This document shows positions 32,500 through 44,062 of a stretch of 64,000 nucleotides of DNA, one piece after another; the first letter of the stretch is position 1; every line of letters begins with the position of its first letter. A program made the translations under genes and the position numbers. The stretch comes from Locusta migratoria (Eukaryota > Arthropoda > Insecta > Orthoptera > Acrididae). A model generated the notes under the pieces. The model was not told the DNA's origin. It worked only from the letters and a program-made list of their open reading frames with translations, and searched no databases. The stretch is taken from NCBI GenBank assembly GCA_026315105.1, contig CM048744.1, positions 25,957,759 through 26,021,758 on the forward strand. The letters run 5' to 3'.

Positions 32500-34286
32500 G
32501 TTGTACAAGAATAAAATTTTTACGTATTACGTAACGAAATAAAATTTAACTAAGACAAAGAGATATTTTTAAGTGAGTTACGCAGTGTATCTTGTGACGT
32601 ATATCCCACCCAAGTCACGTCAGGGGTTTTATGTGAATAACCGTCATTGCGCCACAGTGAGTCTGGTAGCTGGTATTATTTTCAGAATTATCGGTACTTG
32701 GTGAGTAGTGTTACAAATGGGGAATCCACTGCGCACGGGTAGGCCCGAAAATTATATCAACCAGATCTGTAGCGAAATACAGTATCAGTAAATGTGGATT
32801 AAGATTGATGTCGATTTATTCCGCATAGTCAGTACATAATTATATACCAACCCTTAGATTCAGAGAAGTAGAGTTTTTGTTTGAGATATTCTTACATTTT
32901 TCCTTTCCACAGTAAACCAGAGTCAGATGCACTTTTCAAAAAATTTTCTTTGATTGATCCAGAGGTATTCCACAGTACAATCCTTCTCTTGTCCTATTAC
33001 CTACTTATTTAATAAAACACAATAGTAAATCTGCCCGTTTTATAAGCTCAGTTGTTCAGTGCGCAGCTTCAAAAGATCTATGGGAGGAGATGGTTTTCGC
33101 AGTTAACGAACGGTGACCGTCCGCTAGGACACAGCAAGGTATGCTGGAGCACAGCTGTCGCTCTAACGTTGGCCAAAATGTAAGGTTGTAGGTGTCCTTG
33201 CGCTTGTCTCGACAGCTCCTTCGGTAAGAGTGTCCCTTGCAAAGCGAAACTCAGTCCAGTGCGGAACACAGATTTAATCGTGCAGGGTGCACGGGGCTAG
33301 TCCCTGAGATGTGAGTTTGTTTAGTGCTATATACAAAACATGAATCTATTTAACAATTGCCATCTCATGTATCACAGAAAGATAAGATTAAAAGTCTTAA
33401 AATAGGTATTTTAACTGTGTAAGTATCCAATAAAATTCATGTTAAATTGTCACTTCAAATATGATATTAACAGTAATTAATCATTATGTGGGATGAGATC
33501 CTAATAGTTATTTTTGCAACATATTAGATGACAGTAGAGTACGTCCAAAATTAACTAAACAACACAGTGAAAGTTACGAACCCCATATCAATCTCAGTGT
33601 GTGGCAACTCATATCACACATGTCACTATAAAAATAAGAAATATTTAACAGTGTACTCCATTAGAGTGAATATCTATGTACACTTGACATTTCTTTATTG
33701 TGAACAATAGACACACCCAGGCACTCAAACACAATTTTATACTATTCTTAGAATATTTTGGTAGCCTGATTGCGTCAGAAATAGTAACTAATAACACAGC
33801 TATGCTCAAATCATTTATATAAAACTGTCATTTCAGCAAATACATAAAATTTGGCAGTAATTACATTTCCTCTAAAAACTAATATTACATGCTTGTAATG
33901 GACTTTTCACTACAACCTAATAATATTGTATTTCAACTGTATTCACTGATGTCATGCAATCTACAGTTACATCTTTCTGACTATGAAAATATTCTTTGCT
34001 ATAATGGTGCAAAGAATTTTTGAAACACTTGACCTGCATTTGAAGTGCAATTTGTAGGGGTAGATCGAAGTTTCAAATTACTTTTCCACTGCCAGAAAAA
34101 AAAAGGTTTAACTTCAGGTAACTTTTATTGTAAGAGAGACAAACAATATATCATCATAGTGGTGGTTAAATGATTCGATCAAGTGTGCACATATACATCT
34201 ACTGTGCTCCTTTGACAACTGTAATGACACAAAAGACCATTTAATTTGTTTCACTCAGCCCTCCTCATCAGTATTTCATCGGTAAC
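32500..34286. other. AT-rich stretch without a recognised gene
   Basis: Long AT-rich sequence. It could be a 3' untranslated region on the minus strand of the coding-like segment that starts at 34,287, but there is no direct evidence of transcription. Confidence 0.4.
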
Positions 34287-34725
34287 GTGCTTTCCTTGAA
34301 ACTGGTTTCTTGGCAGAAGCGTTACCACAACTAGCAGCACTGTCGGCACTAGAGCTGGTCACTGTAGTTCCTCCATCTGCTGGAAGTTTGGTAGGAGTTG
34401 GACATTTCTCTTTGCTGGCAGAATAATTATCTTCTTCTGGAATGTCTAGACGATCCCTCTGACCCTAAGTAGATGCTTGGCCGTTGACTGAAGTTACTGA
34501 CGTACTTCTAGGTGTTACTGGTAATGAACTTCCAGTAGTTGCGGGAGATGGCACACTCACTGCAAAAGTAGACTTCCTAGATTCTTTTCCTTCTGCATTG
34601 TCCTCACTCCCACTATTTCCTGTCTGAGACTCTGTTTCGCTGTCTCTCTTTCCAAGCATTAATCGCGACTTGCAGGGTCTGCTACTTTGCTTCGTCTCCT
34701 CTATTTCTTTAGGTCGTTGACATCT
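34287..34725 (-). pseudogene. Unidentified Ser/Lys-rich coding-like segment
   Basis: A minus-strand frame stays open for about 145 codons apart from one in-frame TAG near 34,466 and ends in a stop at 34,287. The content is low-complexity but protein-like: acidic/Ser-rich (RDSETESQTGNSGSEDNAEG), then Thr/Pro-rich (TTGSSLPVTPRSTSVTSVNG), then a basic end (KKPVSRKARYR). I do not recognise the protein. It abuts the truncated end of a LINE at about 34,728, where the sequence AGGTAAGA also resembles a splice donor. It may be a retrocopied host C-terminus with its AT-rich 3' untranslated region, or a LINE-host chimera. No function is assigned. Confidence 0.35.
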
Positions 34726-34727
34726 TC

Positions 34728-35640
34728 TTACCTTAAACAAACAGCGTCCATGTCTGCCATCATGTTGTCAGTCCATCTCTTTCCCGCTCTTCCTCGTGGT
34801 CTTGTTCCTCCTGGGTTGATGTGGAGTGCTGTCTTCGCAACCCAGTTGTCCTGCTTTCTGATGATGTGGCCATACCAACGGAGAAAGGCTTCCCTCAGTT
34901 TGTCCGTGATGGGCGCCACACCAAATTTTTGCCGGACTTCTGTATTTTTTACATGATCACATCGGGTCAGCCCCATGGACCTACAAAGCATCTTCATTTC
35001 CATCATATGTAGCATTTGCTCCTGCTGTTTCGTCATAGGGCGACACTCTGTCCCATAGATTGCCTTCAGATGTTGAGGTATCTCTTTATCGCAGAGGACT
35101 CCAGTGACCTGTCTCCACTTGACCCAAGCTGCATTCACTCTCGTATCACGAGTTGTGTCACAGTCTGAGGTGACAACGGACCCCAGCTACTTAAAATGCA
35201 TGGTATTCTGCAGGTCTTCGTCCCCGATATTTTAGTGCCTCTGGTTTTGGAGCCGCATTCTAAGTATTCAATCTTCTGGACACTGAGGCGCAGTCCAGTT
35301 TCAGGCAGTCCATCCTCCCACGTTAGAACCTGGTGTTGGAGTTCTGGGCGGGTTTATTCGGCAAGTACCATATCAAACGCATAAAGAAGAGTCCACGGAT
35401 GTGAAGTATGTGAGAGAAACAGAAGAGTGCACACATGGCATTTCTAGACCTAGAAAAAGCTTTTGACCATATCTCACACGACCTTATCTGACGAACTCTA
35501 CGTTGCCATGGCGTCCCTGAAGAGTATGTAAGCTGGGTGCAACTTCTGTACGGCAATTCCACAACTGCTGTTCGGAGTCCTGTTGGTATCTCTCTGCCCT
35601 TCGGTATCACTGTGGGTGTTCGCCTTTACTATTCATCCTC
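34728..35640 (-). mobile_element. LINE fragment with inverted 5' segment
   Basis: Two pieces of one reverse transcriptase in opposite orientation. The 3' piece (34,728-35,348, minus) reads ELQHQVLTWEDGLPETGLRL, then IYGTECRPMTKQQEQMLHMM, VRQKFGVAPITDKLREAFLR and RWYGHII, a C-terminal LINE tail. The 5' piece (about 35,350-35,640, plus) reads MAFLDLEKAFDHISHDLI and GVPEEYVSWVQLLYGNSTTAV, RT motif 3 and the next block, which should lie upstream on the minus strand but is inverted. Both contain stops. The arrangement is that of twin-primed 5' inversion. The LINE clade was not determined; it is RTE-like or CR1-like. Confidence 0.7.
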
Positions 35641-35644
35641 TGCA

Positions 35645-36533
35645 GGGATACGACAACACCTGACATACAGACTCTGTTTCGCTGTTGCGATCTTTATCTT
35701 GTCCTTGGTCAACCAGTCCACTGGCAGCTGCCATTGAGGTAATTGAAGACTTGGAAAAGAGGCTTTCACCTTCGTTCTGTTCGTATTTTTGTTACTAGCA
35801 ACATAATGTTTCCATAAAGTTGTGAGTTCGGAGAGGCGAGGTGAAATGTTCAGTAATGAGCCATATGTCGGCATGAGCCACCGTGGTATCCGCAAAATTC
35901 GCTTACGAAGTTCCAACAACTCTGGCGGTATGGAGTGTTTGCTCTGAGGTTTGCTTCCGTCATCCTGAGACCTAACTGGGGAGCCTTACGTTGGCAGCCC
36001 TTAATTAAGCCCCAACACACTGAATATGAGATAATTAGCCGACACGAAGGTGCCGCTCACCGAGAGACTGGGCGCTGTGCTCCACCGGTACAGTCGCAGC
36101 AGCTCATCATCAAAGGGCGGAACTGGGTGATCAGTCAGAGCGCTCTCATAGTTGCCAGTGTCGATCGGCATTCAGTTTTAGTTCTGGAGTAGTACGGACG
36201 CTCTAGCACGTGCTTGTGCGGTAGTGGCTGAAAATAGAGTGTTTATCTATATCGGCCAAAATCTCTGGAGCGGTACAATTCTGCAAAAACGGTCTCTAGT
36301 AAAAAGGAAGATTTGAAGGGGGTTGTGGAATGGTTATCTTGAAATGACCTTGAATTCTGTTTTAAAGATAAGTTCAAAGTCAAGTTCATTTTTCAAATGG
36401 AAACCACTAGTTTCATTCCTTACTAACTTAACGCCTGCTGCTTCGCATGCCTAATTCTGCACCAGTCGTTTATCCCTCTTAATATAAATTTTCATAGATT
36501 TAGCTTCAGTACTATCATAATGAAATGTTGTGA
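35645..36533. other. No gene recognised
   Basis: Open frames at 35,629-35,919 (minus) and 35,935-36,192 (plus) have no domain I recognise. Confidence 0.4.
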
Positions 36534-36544
36534 TACTACTTGTA

Positions 36545-36747
36545 GCCGCTGCAGAATGGTCGTGCGTATTGAGGCGCCATGCTGTGATGCGCGTTGCTGT
36601 TCGCCGTCGGGGGTTCGAATCGCCACTCGGGCATGGGTGTTTGTGTTGTCCTTAGCCTAACTTAGTTTAATTAGTTTGTAAGCCGTGCGGACTGATGACC
36701 CCGTAGTTAAGTCTCTTAATATTTACAAACATTTGAATATTTGATTT
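36545..36747 (+). mobile_element. tRNA-derived SINE, variant head
   Basis: B box GGTTCGAATCGCC with a decayed A-box half, and the body ending GATGACCCCGTAGTTAAGTC and ACATTTGAATATTTG. A perfect 11-bp target duplication TACTACTTGTA lies at 36,534-36,544 and 36,748-36,758. GGGTGTTTGTGTTGTCCTTAG after the head differs from standard family A. Confidence 0.92.
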
Positions 36748-36769
36748 TACTACTTGTAACTTCCTATGG

Positions 36770-37575
36770 CACCCCTTAATAGTTGAATTACGAAAAATAC
36801 CCCAACATGTTTTTTTTAAATTCCAACCAAGTATGCAAATATTTTTGTAATTCGGGGTTCAAAATTGACTTAGTAGCAAGTATTTTCAATAAATGTTTCA
36901 TCCCCTATTTCACGCCCTAAATGATTTTCGCCGGCCGCGGTGGCCGAGGAGACTGAGGCGCTCCAGTCACGGTCTGCACGGCCACTACGGTCGGGGGTTC
37001 GAATCCCCCCTCGGGCATGGATATTTGTGCCGTCCTAGTTCGTAAGTAGTTCGTAAGTAGTTTGTAAGTTTAGGGACTGATGACCCCGTAGTTAAGTCCC
37101 ATAGACTATACAAACATTTGAACATTTTTTGATTAATTTTCTGAAAATACCGAAACACCTATCTTTTCAATTCTGACCAAGAAAGCATATACCAATTTAT
37201 GTGGTAGTAGCTTCAAAATCGCCGTAATAGCAAAAGATTTTCTAAAACTATCACCTCTCCAATTTAACCCCCATGATGATTGAATTTCCAAAAATAATGA
37301 AACTCGGGTCTTTTTAATCCTGATCAAGAATCCATATCATAATTTTCGTAGTTATAGCTTGAAATTTGTGTTGACAGCAATATATTTTTGAAAATCAATT
37401 TTTCCATCCCGGATTTCACCCCATTATTGATCGAATTTCCAAAAATACCGAAACAAGTATCTTTTAAATTCGAACCCTGAATTAAAATCCGATATTTTGT
37501 AGTTCTACCTTCAAAATTGCCTAAATATCAATATATTTTCAAAAAAACGTTTCATCCCCTATTTCACCCACTTAG
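36770..37575. repeat. Tandem repeat, ~150-bp unit, about four units, SINE-interrupted
   Basis: Anchors of the type CCCC-N-GATTGAATTTCCAAAAATA followed by CGAAAC, CTTTTAAATTC and GACCAAGAAT recur near 36,772, 36,912, 37,266 and 37,418, a spacing of 140-153 bp once the SINE is discounted. Each unit also has a TTCAAAATTG and a TTTTCAAAAA block and ends in CATCCC-CTATTTCACCC. Units differ by many substitutions. The array ends near 37,575, followed by an AGTCAGTCAGTTAAT stretch. Confidence 0.8.
36930..37128 (+). mobile_element. tRNA-derived SINE (family A) inside the tandem repeat
   Basis: Full-length copy very close to the consensus implied by the other copies, with intact A box (GGTGGCCGAGGAGACTG) and B box (GGTTCGAATCC). 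It splits one tandem unit. No exact target duplication was found. Confidence 0.92.
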
Positions 37576-37579
37576 GGAC

Positions 37580-38100
37580 GGTATATAGAAAAATCGCTAC
37601 AGAGTGAGATCAACACCCTCTAAAAATTTTAAATTTCTGTCTTCAGTGGTTTGGACTGGGCGATGATGAGTCAATCAGTCAGTCAGTTAATCGGGACTTT
37701 GCCTTTTATATATAGAGATCCGCATTCTAAATGAAGAAACACTCACTTCTTGTCGGAATTAACAGGATCTGGAGAACGAAGCGACATCTGGAGAAATTTC
37801 CAGTGAAAAATCTTCCACGGTTTCTGATCTCTGTTCACTGATGAAACCATGCGAGATTGGAAATTTTTCCCCATCTCGCTTCGTTTCGATACATTCCGCT
37901 GCTCCAAAGATTTCGGCCGGTATAGATTAAAATGGGACTCATTGTGTATATACAATAGACAAATGTAACGTACTGCAAATACATAGAAAGGAGATGCTTT
38001 ATTATATGGAACGCAATTGCAGGACAATCAGTGGGAGTAGTAGATTCAGTAAATTAACTAGGAGTAGAGATAAGAAGCCATTTGTAGTGCAACGAGAAAA
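37580..38100. other. No gene seen
   Basis: AT-rich, no coding signature. Confidence 0.45.
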
Positions 38101-38550
38101 TAAAATTAATGTTGGCTAAGACAGATTCCAGACTGATATTTATTGGAAGAATCCTCAGAAGTGTAGTCTATCGTCAAAGGAAATGTTTTACAAAAAATAT
38201 GTTCGGCCATTATTTGACTATTACTGATCAGTGTGTTATCCGTGCCACATAGGGTCCATAGAGGAGGAGGAGAAGATCCAAACGAGAGCGACACGCTCAT
38301 TCAATGAGCGCGACACCTTCGTGGAGATGATCGGCGAACCCCAGTGGCAGACGCTGCAGGAGAGGCAGTCTGCGCCACAGTGCGGAACTCCCAGGGCGTG
38401 CGACTCTTGAAGAGTGAGAGGAGCAGGAGTATAAGATTGGGCATCAGAGGCCAGGCGGAGGTATGGCTGTATCATCTCCCCCCCTCTGAGACCATTTTGA
38501 CGTCATACCCTGCGCTAACATCGTACGGACTATGGATGTAGATGCAGAGG
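38100..38550 (+). mobile_element. CR1-like LINE 3' fragment
   Basis: Plus-strand 3' end of the LINE family also seen at 6.2 kb. In shifting frames it shows GRILRSVVYRQR-like sequence, then EEEKIQTRATRSFNERDTFV and MIGEPQWQTLQERQ, equivalent to the RVQRRTARF-WESLQQRR block. It ends near 38,545 in GATGTAGATGC, the sense-strand equivalent of the CATCTA run at 6.2 kb. 5'-truncated and inactive. Confidence 0.7.
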
Positions 38551-38559
38551 CTGTGTCGA

Positions 38560-39650
38560 ACATGTTGTCCGACGTCCGCCAAAGGCTGTGAGCCGCTTCG
38601 TCACCTGCAGGCCACATCTGCGCCTGTGTGTGGCAGGAGGCTGAGGGGGAGGGCGACTGTTCTCAGCTGGGAGGTTTCCGGTATCCGACTGCAGACGCTG
38701 ACGGACAGGTGATGTCTGGCGTGGGAGGCTCTGGGAGCGAGAGGCACACAGTGGAACTGGACTGAGCGTCGCCCTTCCGTGACCGCCGAACAGGTTAACA
38801 GCACTGACTCCCCTGCAAAAGGGCTGCAAGGTTCTCCCGCTCCAGAGGCAACTCTCGCCTTCTCCAACCCCTCAACGCGGAGGGAAGATAAAGGGTGGCA
38901 GCTGAAAGCAGCGCGTACGTGTGTCGGTGGCGGTGTAGTGCAAAGCGACGGGGAAACACAGTCTTGAATCCAGTATTCGCTTTGAGCCCATTCAGACAGG
39001 ATCATCCTGAAGAAACTCCAAAACACGTCAATGACGTTGCTGATACTTAAGCAGACCATCGCAGTTCTCTTTGAACCACTCTGTATATCTTAGGCTTAGT
39101 GATGCCTGTACTTAACACGGCTAACACTAATTGTGAACGTCATCGAAAACATGCGGAGCCGCGTCTCAGACGTCTGCTTTGAATAATGGGTCAAAACGCG
39201 CGATTTCTTTCTCCTTTCTACTGTTTCTTTCACATCAATTTCTTTCTAGCACTATGGCCTGTCTTGCACCCTTTCCACGATGCAAGGCATATTTTGTATT
39301 GTATCGCCATTCCAAATAGCTTACAAATTCGAGAAGAATAAAATTCATCTTTCTTGTGTGTCATTTCACCACATATTGAACCTCATGTTTTGTAAATAGA
39401 TGAAATGTGTGCTTTCCATTACTTTGTGATTTATTTTGTACGAGGTATATATTGTTCATCATATATTTTCCTTGTCTTTTCCTCCATGTGATCATTATTG
39501 ACCAGGAAATTTTCATGTGACAAGGGGCAAAGTATTTGTGCCATACACTCGTCTTTAAAATTTTGAGGATTTTGGTTTCAGTTCCTCACATTTTCCTGCT
39601 GGATTTCATAAAGCACTTTTAGCACCTATTTGATGCTATAGGTTCTACAG
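38560..39650. other. No gene recognised
   Basis: GC-richer at 38,560-38,960 with overlapping frames on both strands, then AT-rich. No domain. Confidence 0.45.
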
Positions 39651-39654
39651 AGTG

Positions 39655-40310
39655 AGGACAAGAAAGTTATGGCAACCGAGTTAGTCGAACAACATAAAGT
39701 TGATGCAGACAGGATTGGCGTTAACTTGTGTTTACTCTATAAAACGAATCACACAAGCTTTTGGGTTCAGATAGTACAGTGAGCAGATAGCGCACTGCAA
39801 CAACGTTACTCTCCCAAAGCTATGGCATGAAGAGCCAACGGAAAGTTGGAATCGGGACAGTCACAGAGAGGGGTGTCTGCAGCTTTTGGAGTGTCCCAAA
39901 AGTGTAATTTCCAGGACATTGACTCGGTTTCAGACGACTGGAACCCTTAGAAGAATGCATGACCAATGTCGTCCACGGGTAACATCAGCGAGAGATGACC
40001 GTTAGCTCCAGTTAACAGCTCGTCGAGACAGGAGGCTCAAAGCACGCTCACCGCAGCGACAGGATACACAATATCAATGCGAACAGTCTGACATCGCATT
40101 CAGTACTGTGGCTTATATGTACGGAGTCATATGGAGTGTGTCCCATTAAAATCACGACACTGTACAGCCTGCAGAAACTGGACAGAACAGCATCAGAATT
40201 GGAGTCGTGAGGAATGGCGTCAGGTTCTGTTCACAGATGAGTCAAGATTTTGATTTCAGCCTAACAATCGTCATTCCCTCGTGTGGACAGCCATGGAAAT
40301 ATGAATAATC
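39655..40310 (+). mobile_element. Tc1-like transposon remnant
   Basis: Plus-strand Tc1-like sequence with scrambled frames. The recognisable order is GVSAAFGVSQK (helix-turn-helix), DDR then LQLTARRDRRLKARSPQR, and the region before the first catalytic residue near 40,200-40,260. There the nucleotide string encoding SREEWRQVLFTDESRF is present in one frame. The first catalytic Asp codon therefore survives. The C-terminal half is missing after about 40,310. No terminal repeat was identified. Confidence 0.75.
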
Positions 40311-41209
40311 CCGCGTATGTGCAGGAAACATCGCCATATTGAAACACGTCCACTGAATATATTCCATGTGTTCCATTTTGAGTTAATCATTACTCTTAAG
40401 TATTTCTCCGCCACTAATATTGTCTATTTGTATGTCAACTATGTTACTCCTTTATTAATGACCAATGCCCCATTTATGTTTCCATCTGTGTGATTGAACT
40501 TGTGTGTTGTTATGAATGTGGAAGGTTATTTATAATATTAACTGACCGCCGCGCAAAGGCTTACAGTCTCCGCCTCGCGCTTTTCACCTCGTTTACTTTA
40601 GTTAAGAACGCATGGCTTCGTTTGTCGTCTGCACTGGCGTCTGCTGGGTGGGCACACACAAGCTTACTTCGCATGATGGCGAGGTGGCTAGTTCTTAGTG
40701 TAGTACCAACATAATCATGGTCGAAAGAGGTGACAAAAGAGGCCTCTCTGGAGCTCTAGAAAAGGGTATTATATTCCTCGGGTAGCGAGGGTTGGTAGAC
40801 ACTATGCTCTGAACACGGCCTGCAGCTTATAGCGCGCTCTACATCCGGTGTGTGGAGAGGAAGGCTTTTGGCATGGCCTTAGGTTTCACTCTTGCTGCTT
40901 CCGTCGAAGTAAGTACACAGTTCGAATCATGCTGAGGGGATGGCATGATGTTAGAACCTTGCCTTTTTGGGACAGGCAGTCTTGGTTTATCAGTGATAGT
41001 TTTCTTAAGTAACTCTTTCGCTATGAGAGGCGAAGTGTTTCTTAATTTACAGAACTCGAGTAATTCAGTGTAAATTTAGTATTTTCATTTTCATGCCGGT
41101 AATGATTTTGTGTCTGGTTTTCTCAAGTTAGAATTCATGTGTGTGGTCTTCAGCCTTTTTGTAAACTTAGTATGTTTGAATTTCCTTGCTGTTTTTTAAC
41201 TAACGTTTT
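40310..41209. other. No gene seen
   Basis: AT-rich flank of the nested structure. No coding signature. Confidence 0.45.
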
Positions 41210-41356
41210 TGCGCCATGCCTGTATCGGCGAGTATGCTAAATATTCCTCAGATTATAATGATAAATCTGAATCTTAGAATTAAAATTTGTGATGCGGCCG
41301 AGAGTCGAACCCGGACCTGCAGGCTTACTAGGCAGACGTCTTACCGTTAGACCACC
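41210..41356 (-). repeat. tRNA-like repeat, 3' part, split by the Tx1-like LINE
   Basis: Minus-strand tRNA-like sequence. 41,290-41,356 reads, 5' to 3' on the minus strand, GGTGGTCTAACGGTAAGAC (D-arm side), then an anticodon-loop-like CTAGTAA, the B box GGGTTCGACTC and the 3' acceptor half CCGCATCA. It continues (to 41,210) with the CAAATTTTAATTC tail shared with copies at 58.0 and 60.9 kb. The missing 5' part is at 57,666-57,749, 16.3 kb away across the insertion. Confidence 0.88.
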
Positions 41357-41879
41357 TTTTTTTTCCCTTCCGCTCACCAAATTCGCCTGCATCGGCGTCG
41401 GCTTCATCGGCCTTTGGGTAAAGTAATGTCTTCTTCTTGTGCAGGTGAAGGTAGTGGATTACAAAACAAAAGCTTCTTCCATAAATAACAAAAGAAAACT
41501 GACGTACCTCCGTCAAAGACACTTTTTTTTTCATGGATCTCTGAAAGCTTCCGAGTTCGCCTTCTCGAAAAATGAAAGTTACCGTTTTGTTTCTATCGTT
41601 TCTTGCAATTCAGTTAATTTATTTGCCTCCTCTCTTTATTTATCTTCTGTTAACTCGAGAATCGTGAGCTGCCAGGGTTTGATTTTTTATGATGAAGATG
41701 TCAACCCATAAGGGGAGTGCTTAGTACATCATTAAAGGAAAGGCGTCCTCTCGCCATTTAAATGTAGAACTTATTGAACAAATGTGTTTGACATAACAGA
41801 AAATAAGGGGATAAAATGTTCTTATTAGAAGAACATCAAATTACATCCTATCTTCGTATTCCACGTTTTCAATTGTCTG

Positions 41880-43597
41880 GGATTCTCAGTAATTCCTACT
41901 TGCTTCTCTGAAAACTGCTTCCAAAAAGTTCGCATAGTCTCGCTTGTAATATTTTTTTCGTAATAACAGGCGAAGTTGCTGAACTATATACATGCAGAAG
42001 TCCTCTTCGCTTTTAGTTGTACTTGACATTAAATAGTTGACGAAGTGCCCTTTTAGCCAGTTAACAGAGTTCTGTTTTGTTTTAGGGTACGGAATAGTAT
42101 CTGGGTACAAGAAATCGTCAGGTGTAATGCGAAGAACCGTTGTTCTTGTGATGGTTGCAAGCTTCTTGGACCTTGGAGCACACAAAAAGATGTTCGTCTC
42201 TGTCCATTAACTTGCACGTTGTGCACAAAGGTGATTCCATCAAATATATGGAATAAAGCTTCGAGTTCGTGTGGACTTTCCTGTTCACTAAGCGATACCA
42301 GGAGGCCCTGACCGCAGTTGTCAGATCACGGCAATGGATGTTCTTCCAGATTATTGGCCACTTGTGATTGGGATACTTTTGTTCAATGACGTTTCGGTTT
42401 TTGTTTTCCATGAACTTCTTATAAACTGTCTGCACCGTCATGAGCTCATCATCTGGTATGTTTAACTGCAGGTATCTCAGCTCGACTAAAAAGATTTGAA
42501 AATGCGACATAACGCTCGGAATATGTCGGACGTTGACTGGAGGCTGCAGACTTGTAGGTGTTATCTTGTTCAACAGGTGTGCTGTTAGACTGTTTGGTAA
42601 GTTCTTCTAGATCTTGTATTATTACACACGTATAGCGCCCGTGCCTTATTTGCAACATGCGTAAGATTTAATCAACCATCCCAGATGGCCAAAGTGAGCG
42701 TGTCGTATTTGACTTGAAGATGGAAGATGTACCCTCGAGTGACAAAGTGACCCAAAGCTGACATAATTCGTTTCATTGTCTCGTGTGGCATCGGCAAAAC
42801 TTGTGCAACATAATTGATCTTTGATGTTATGTAAACGTTAGCGAGGGTACCTTTTGTACTTCATCAAGTTTCCTGATGTTGTGGCTCTGTATGCATGCAC
42901 GCAGACGTGCGAGAAGATTTCTATAACTGACAGCGATCGTGTGCCTTATGCCACTCCGGTATTCGATGCCTAAGCATGTCAGTTTGGAGACTGGATTTAA
43001 GTATTCATGGTGCAGCACGGCAATCCCACGTCCTATCTTCATAAACCCACACTTTCTTTCATTTAACTTCGCTCCTGAGGCAAGTTCGTATTTGCTAACA
43101 ATTTGGAGAGCTGCTCCTAACTCCTGTTCGTCCGTAACTAAGAAACCTACGTCATCCGCGTAAACATTGCAGGCTATCTTAATTCCATTGATTGTCAATC
43201 CTCGTAGACGTTGGTTCAGTGTAGCAAGAAGGGGTTCAATAGCGATAGCAAAAAGTGCCATTGACAAAGGGCAGCCCTGTCTCACCGAACTCTTTATTCT
43301 AATTTCTTTTGTGAGCTGTCCATTCACTAATGCTCTTGTTACACCTTTACTGAGGATTTCACTGATGAAGTTTGTGAAGCGTTGCGGGAAGTCCATAGCA
43401 AGCATGGTGCTCAAGAGGTACTGGTGGTTCACTTTATCAAATGCCTTCGCAAAATCAAGTGATACCAAGGCATGCTGAATTTTGCAAGCCTCTGCTGTAG
43501 CGATCACGTCTCTATATTCACGTAAGTTGTGTTGGATTTTTCTGTCAAGACCCACGCACGTCTGGTATCTGCCTATTTCTGTGTTAAGCATCAGTTT
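41880..43597 (-). pseudogene. Tx1-like LINE ORF2, 3' part: RT core and C-terminal domain
   Basis: Downstream portion of ORF2. From 43,597: LKLMLNTEIGRYQTCVG, ALVSLDFAKAFDKVNHQYLL, SSVRQGCPLSMALFAIAIEP and the catalytic CNVYADDVGFLV (near 43,150). After a stop near 42,830 and a gap of weak similarity come the C-terminal thumb region (ELRYLQLNIPDDELMTVQTV), KWPIIWKNIHCRD and RASWYRLVNRKVHTNSKLY. A Cys-His block CTTCKLMDRDEHLFVC lies near 42,180-42,230. The last coding region, 41,886-42,185, is in another frame. The catalytic Asp pair is intact. The 3' untranslated region is 41,365-41,880. Confidence 0.88.
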
Positions 43598-43602
43598 CAG
43601 TC

Positions 43603-44021
43603 TGTGGTGTCGCACAAGTACAAAGTGCGCGCCACCTACTTTCGCCGCGCGCCGCCATGCACGCACGGCGCGGCGTTCTCACGACGACAGCCACGAGCGC
43701 CTTCTGCTGCAACCCCGCTCGTGGCCACCAGGGAAAGACACCGGTCACTTCGGACGGAGACAGCAACCAGTTAGGACCTTCGTAATCAGATAGGCACCAC
43801 TTTGCTATCGTACAGGCACTAGGCAGGCCTCTAACAACTATGTATCAACATTCTGCAGTACTATGTAAAAGTTAAGTATTGTTACATTCTGTGCAATATA
43901 TATCTCTTTCTAATTTACTCGAGTGTTTATAGTTTCTGGCTGCTCCCCTCCGTACCTGCACCAGCGTGTCGGACTCATTCCACTCGGCCACCGACACCTA
44001 CGATGAGGCTGGGACACAAAA
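43603..44021 (+). repeat. 5' LTR of the gypsy element
   Basis: 419 bp, starting TGTGGTGTCGC and ending GGGACACAAAA. The first half is GC/CpG-rich and the second half AT-rich. It carries the promoter of the element, although no TATA box can be pinned down. A partial duplicate of the LTR end plus start of the internal region (TGGGACACAAAAG-YGGCGACGA) occurs at 44,034-44,056. Confidence 0.96.
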
Positions 44022-44047
44022 GCGGCGACGAAGTTGGGACACAAAAG

Positions 44048-44062
44048 TGGCGACGAGGAGTG
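44048..44062 (+). promoter_or_regulatory. Putative primer-binding site
   Basis: TGGCGACGAGGAGTG starts with the TGG that pairs with the CCA end of a tRNA, and lies just inside the 5' LTR duplicate. The tRNA partner was not identified. Confidence 0.4.
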
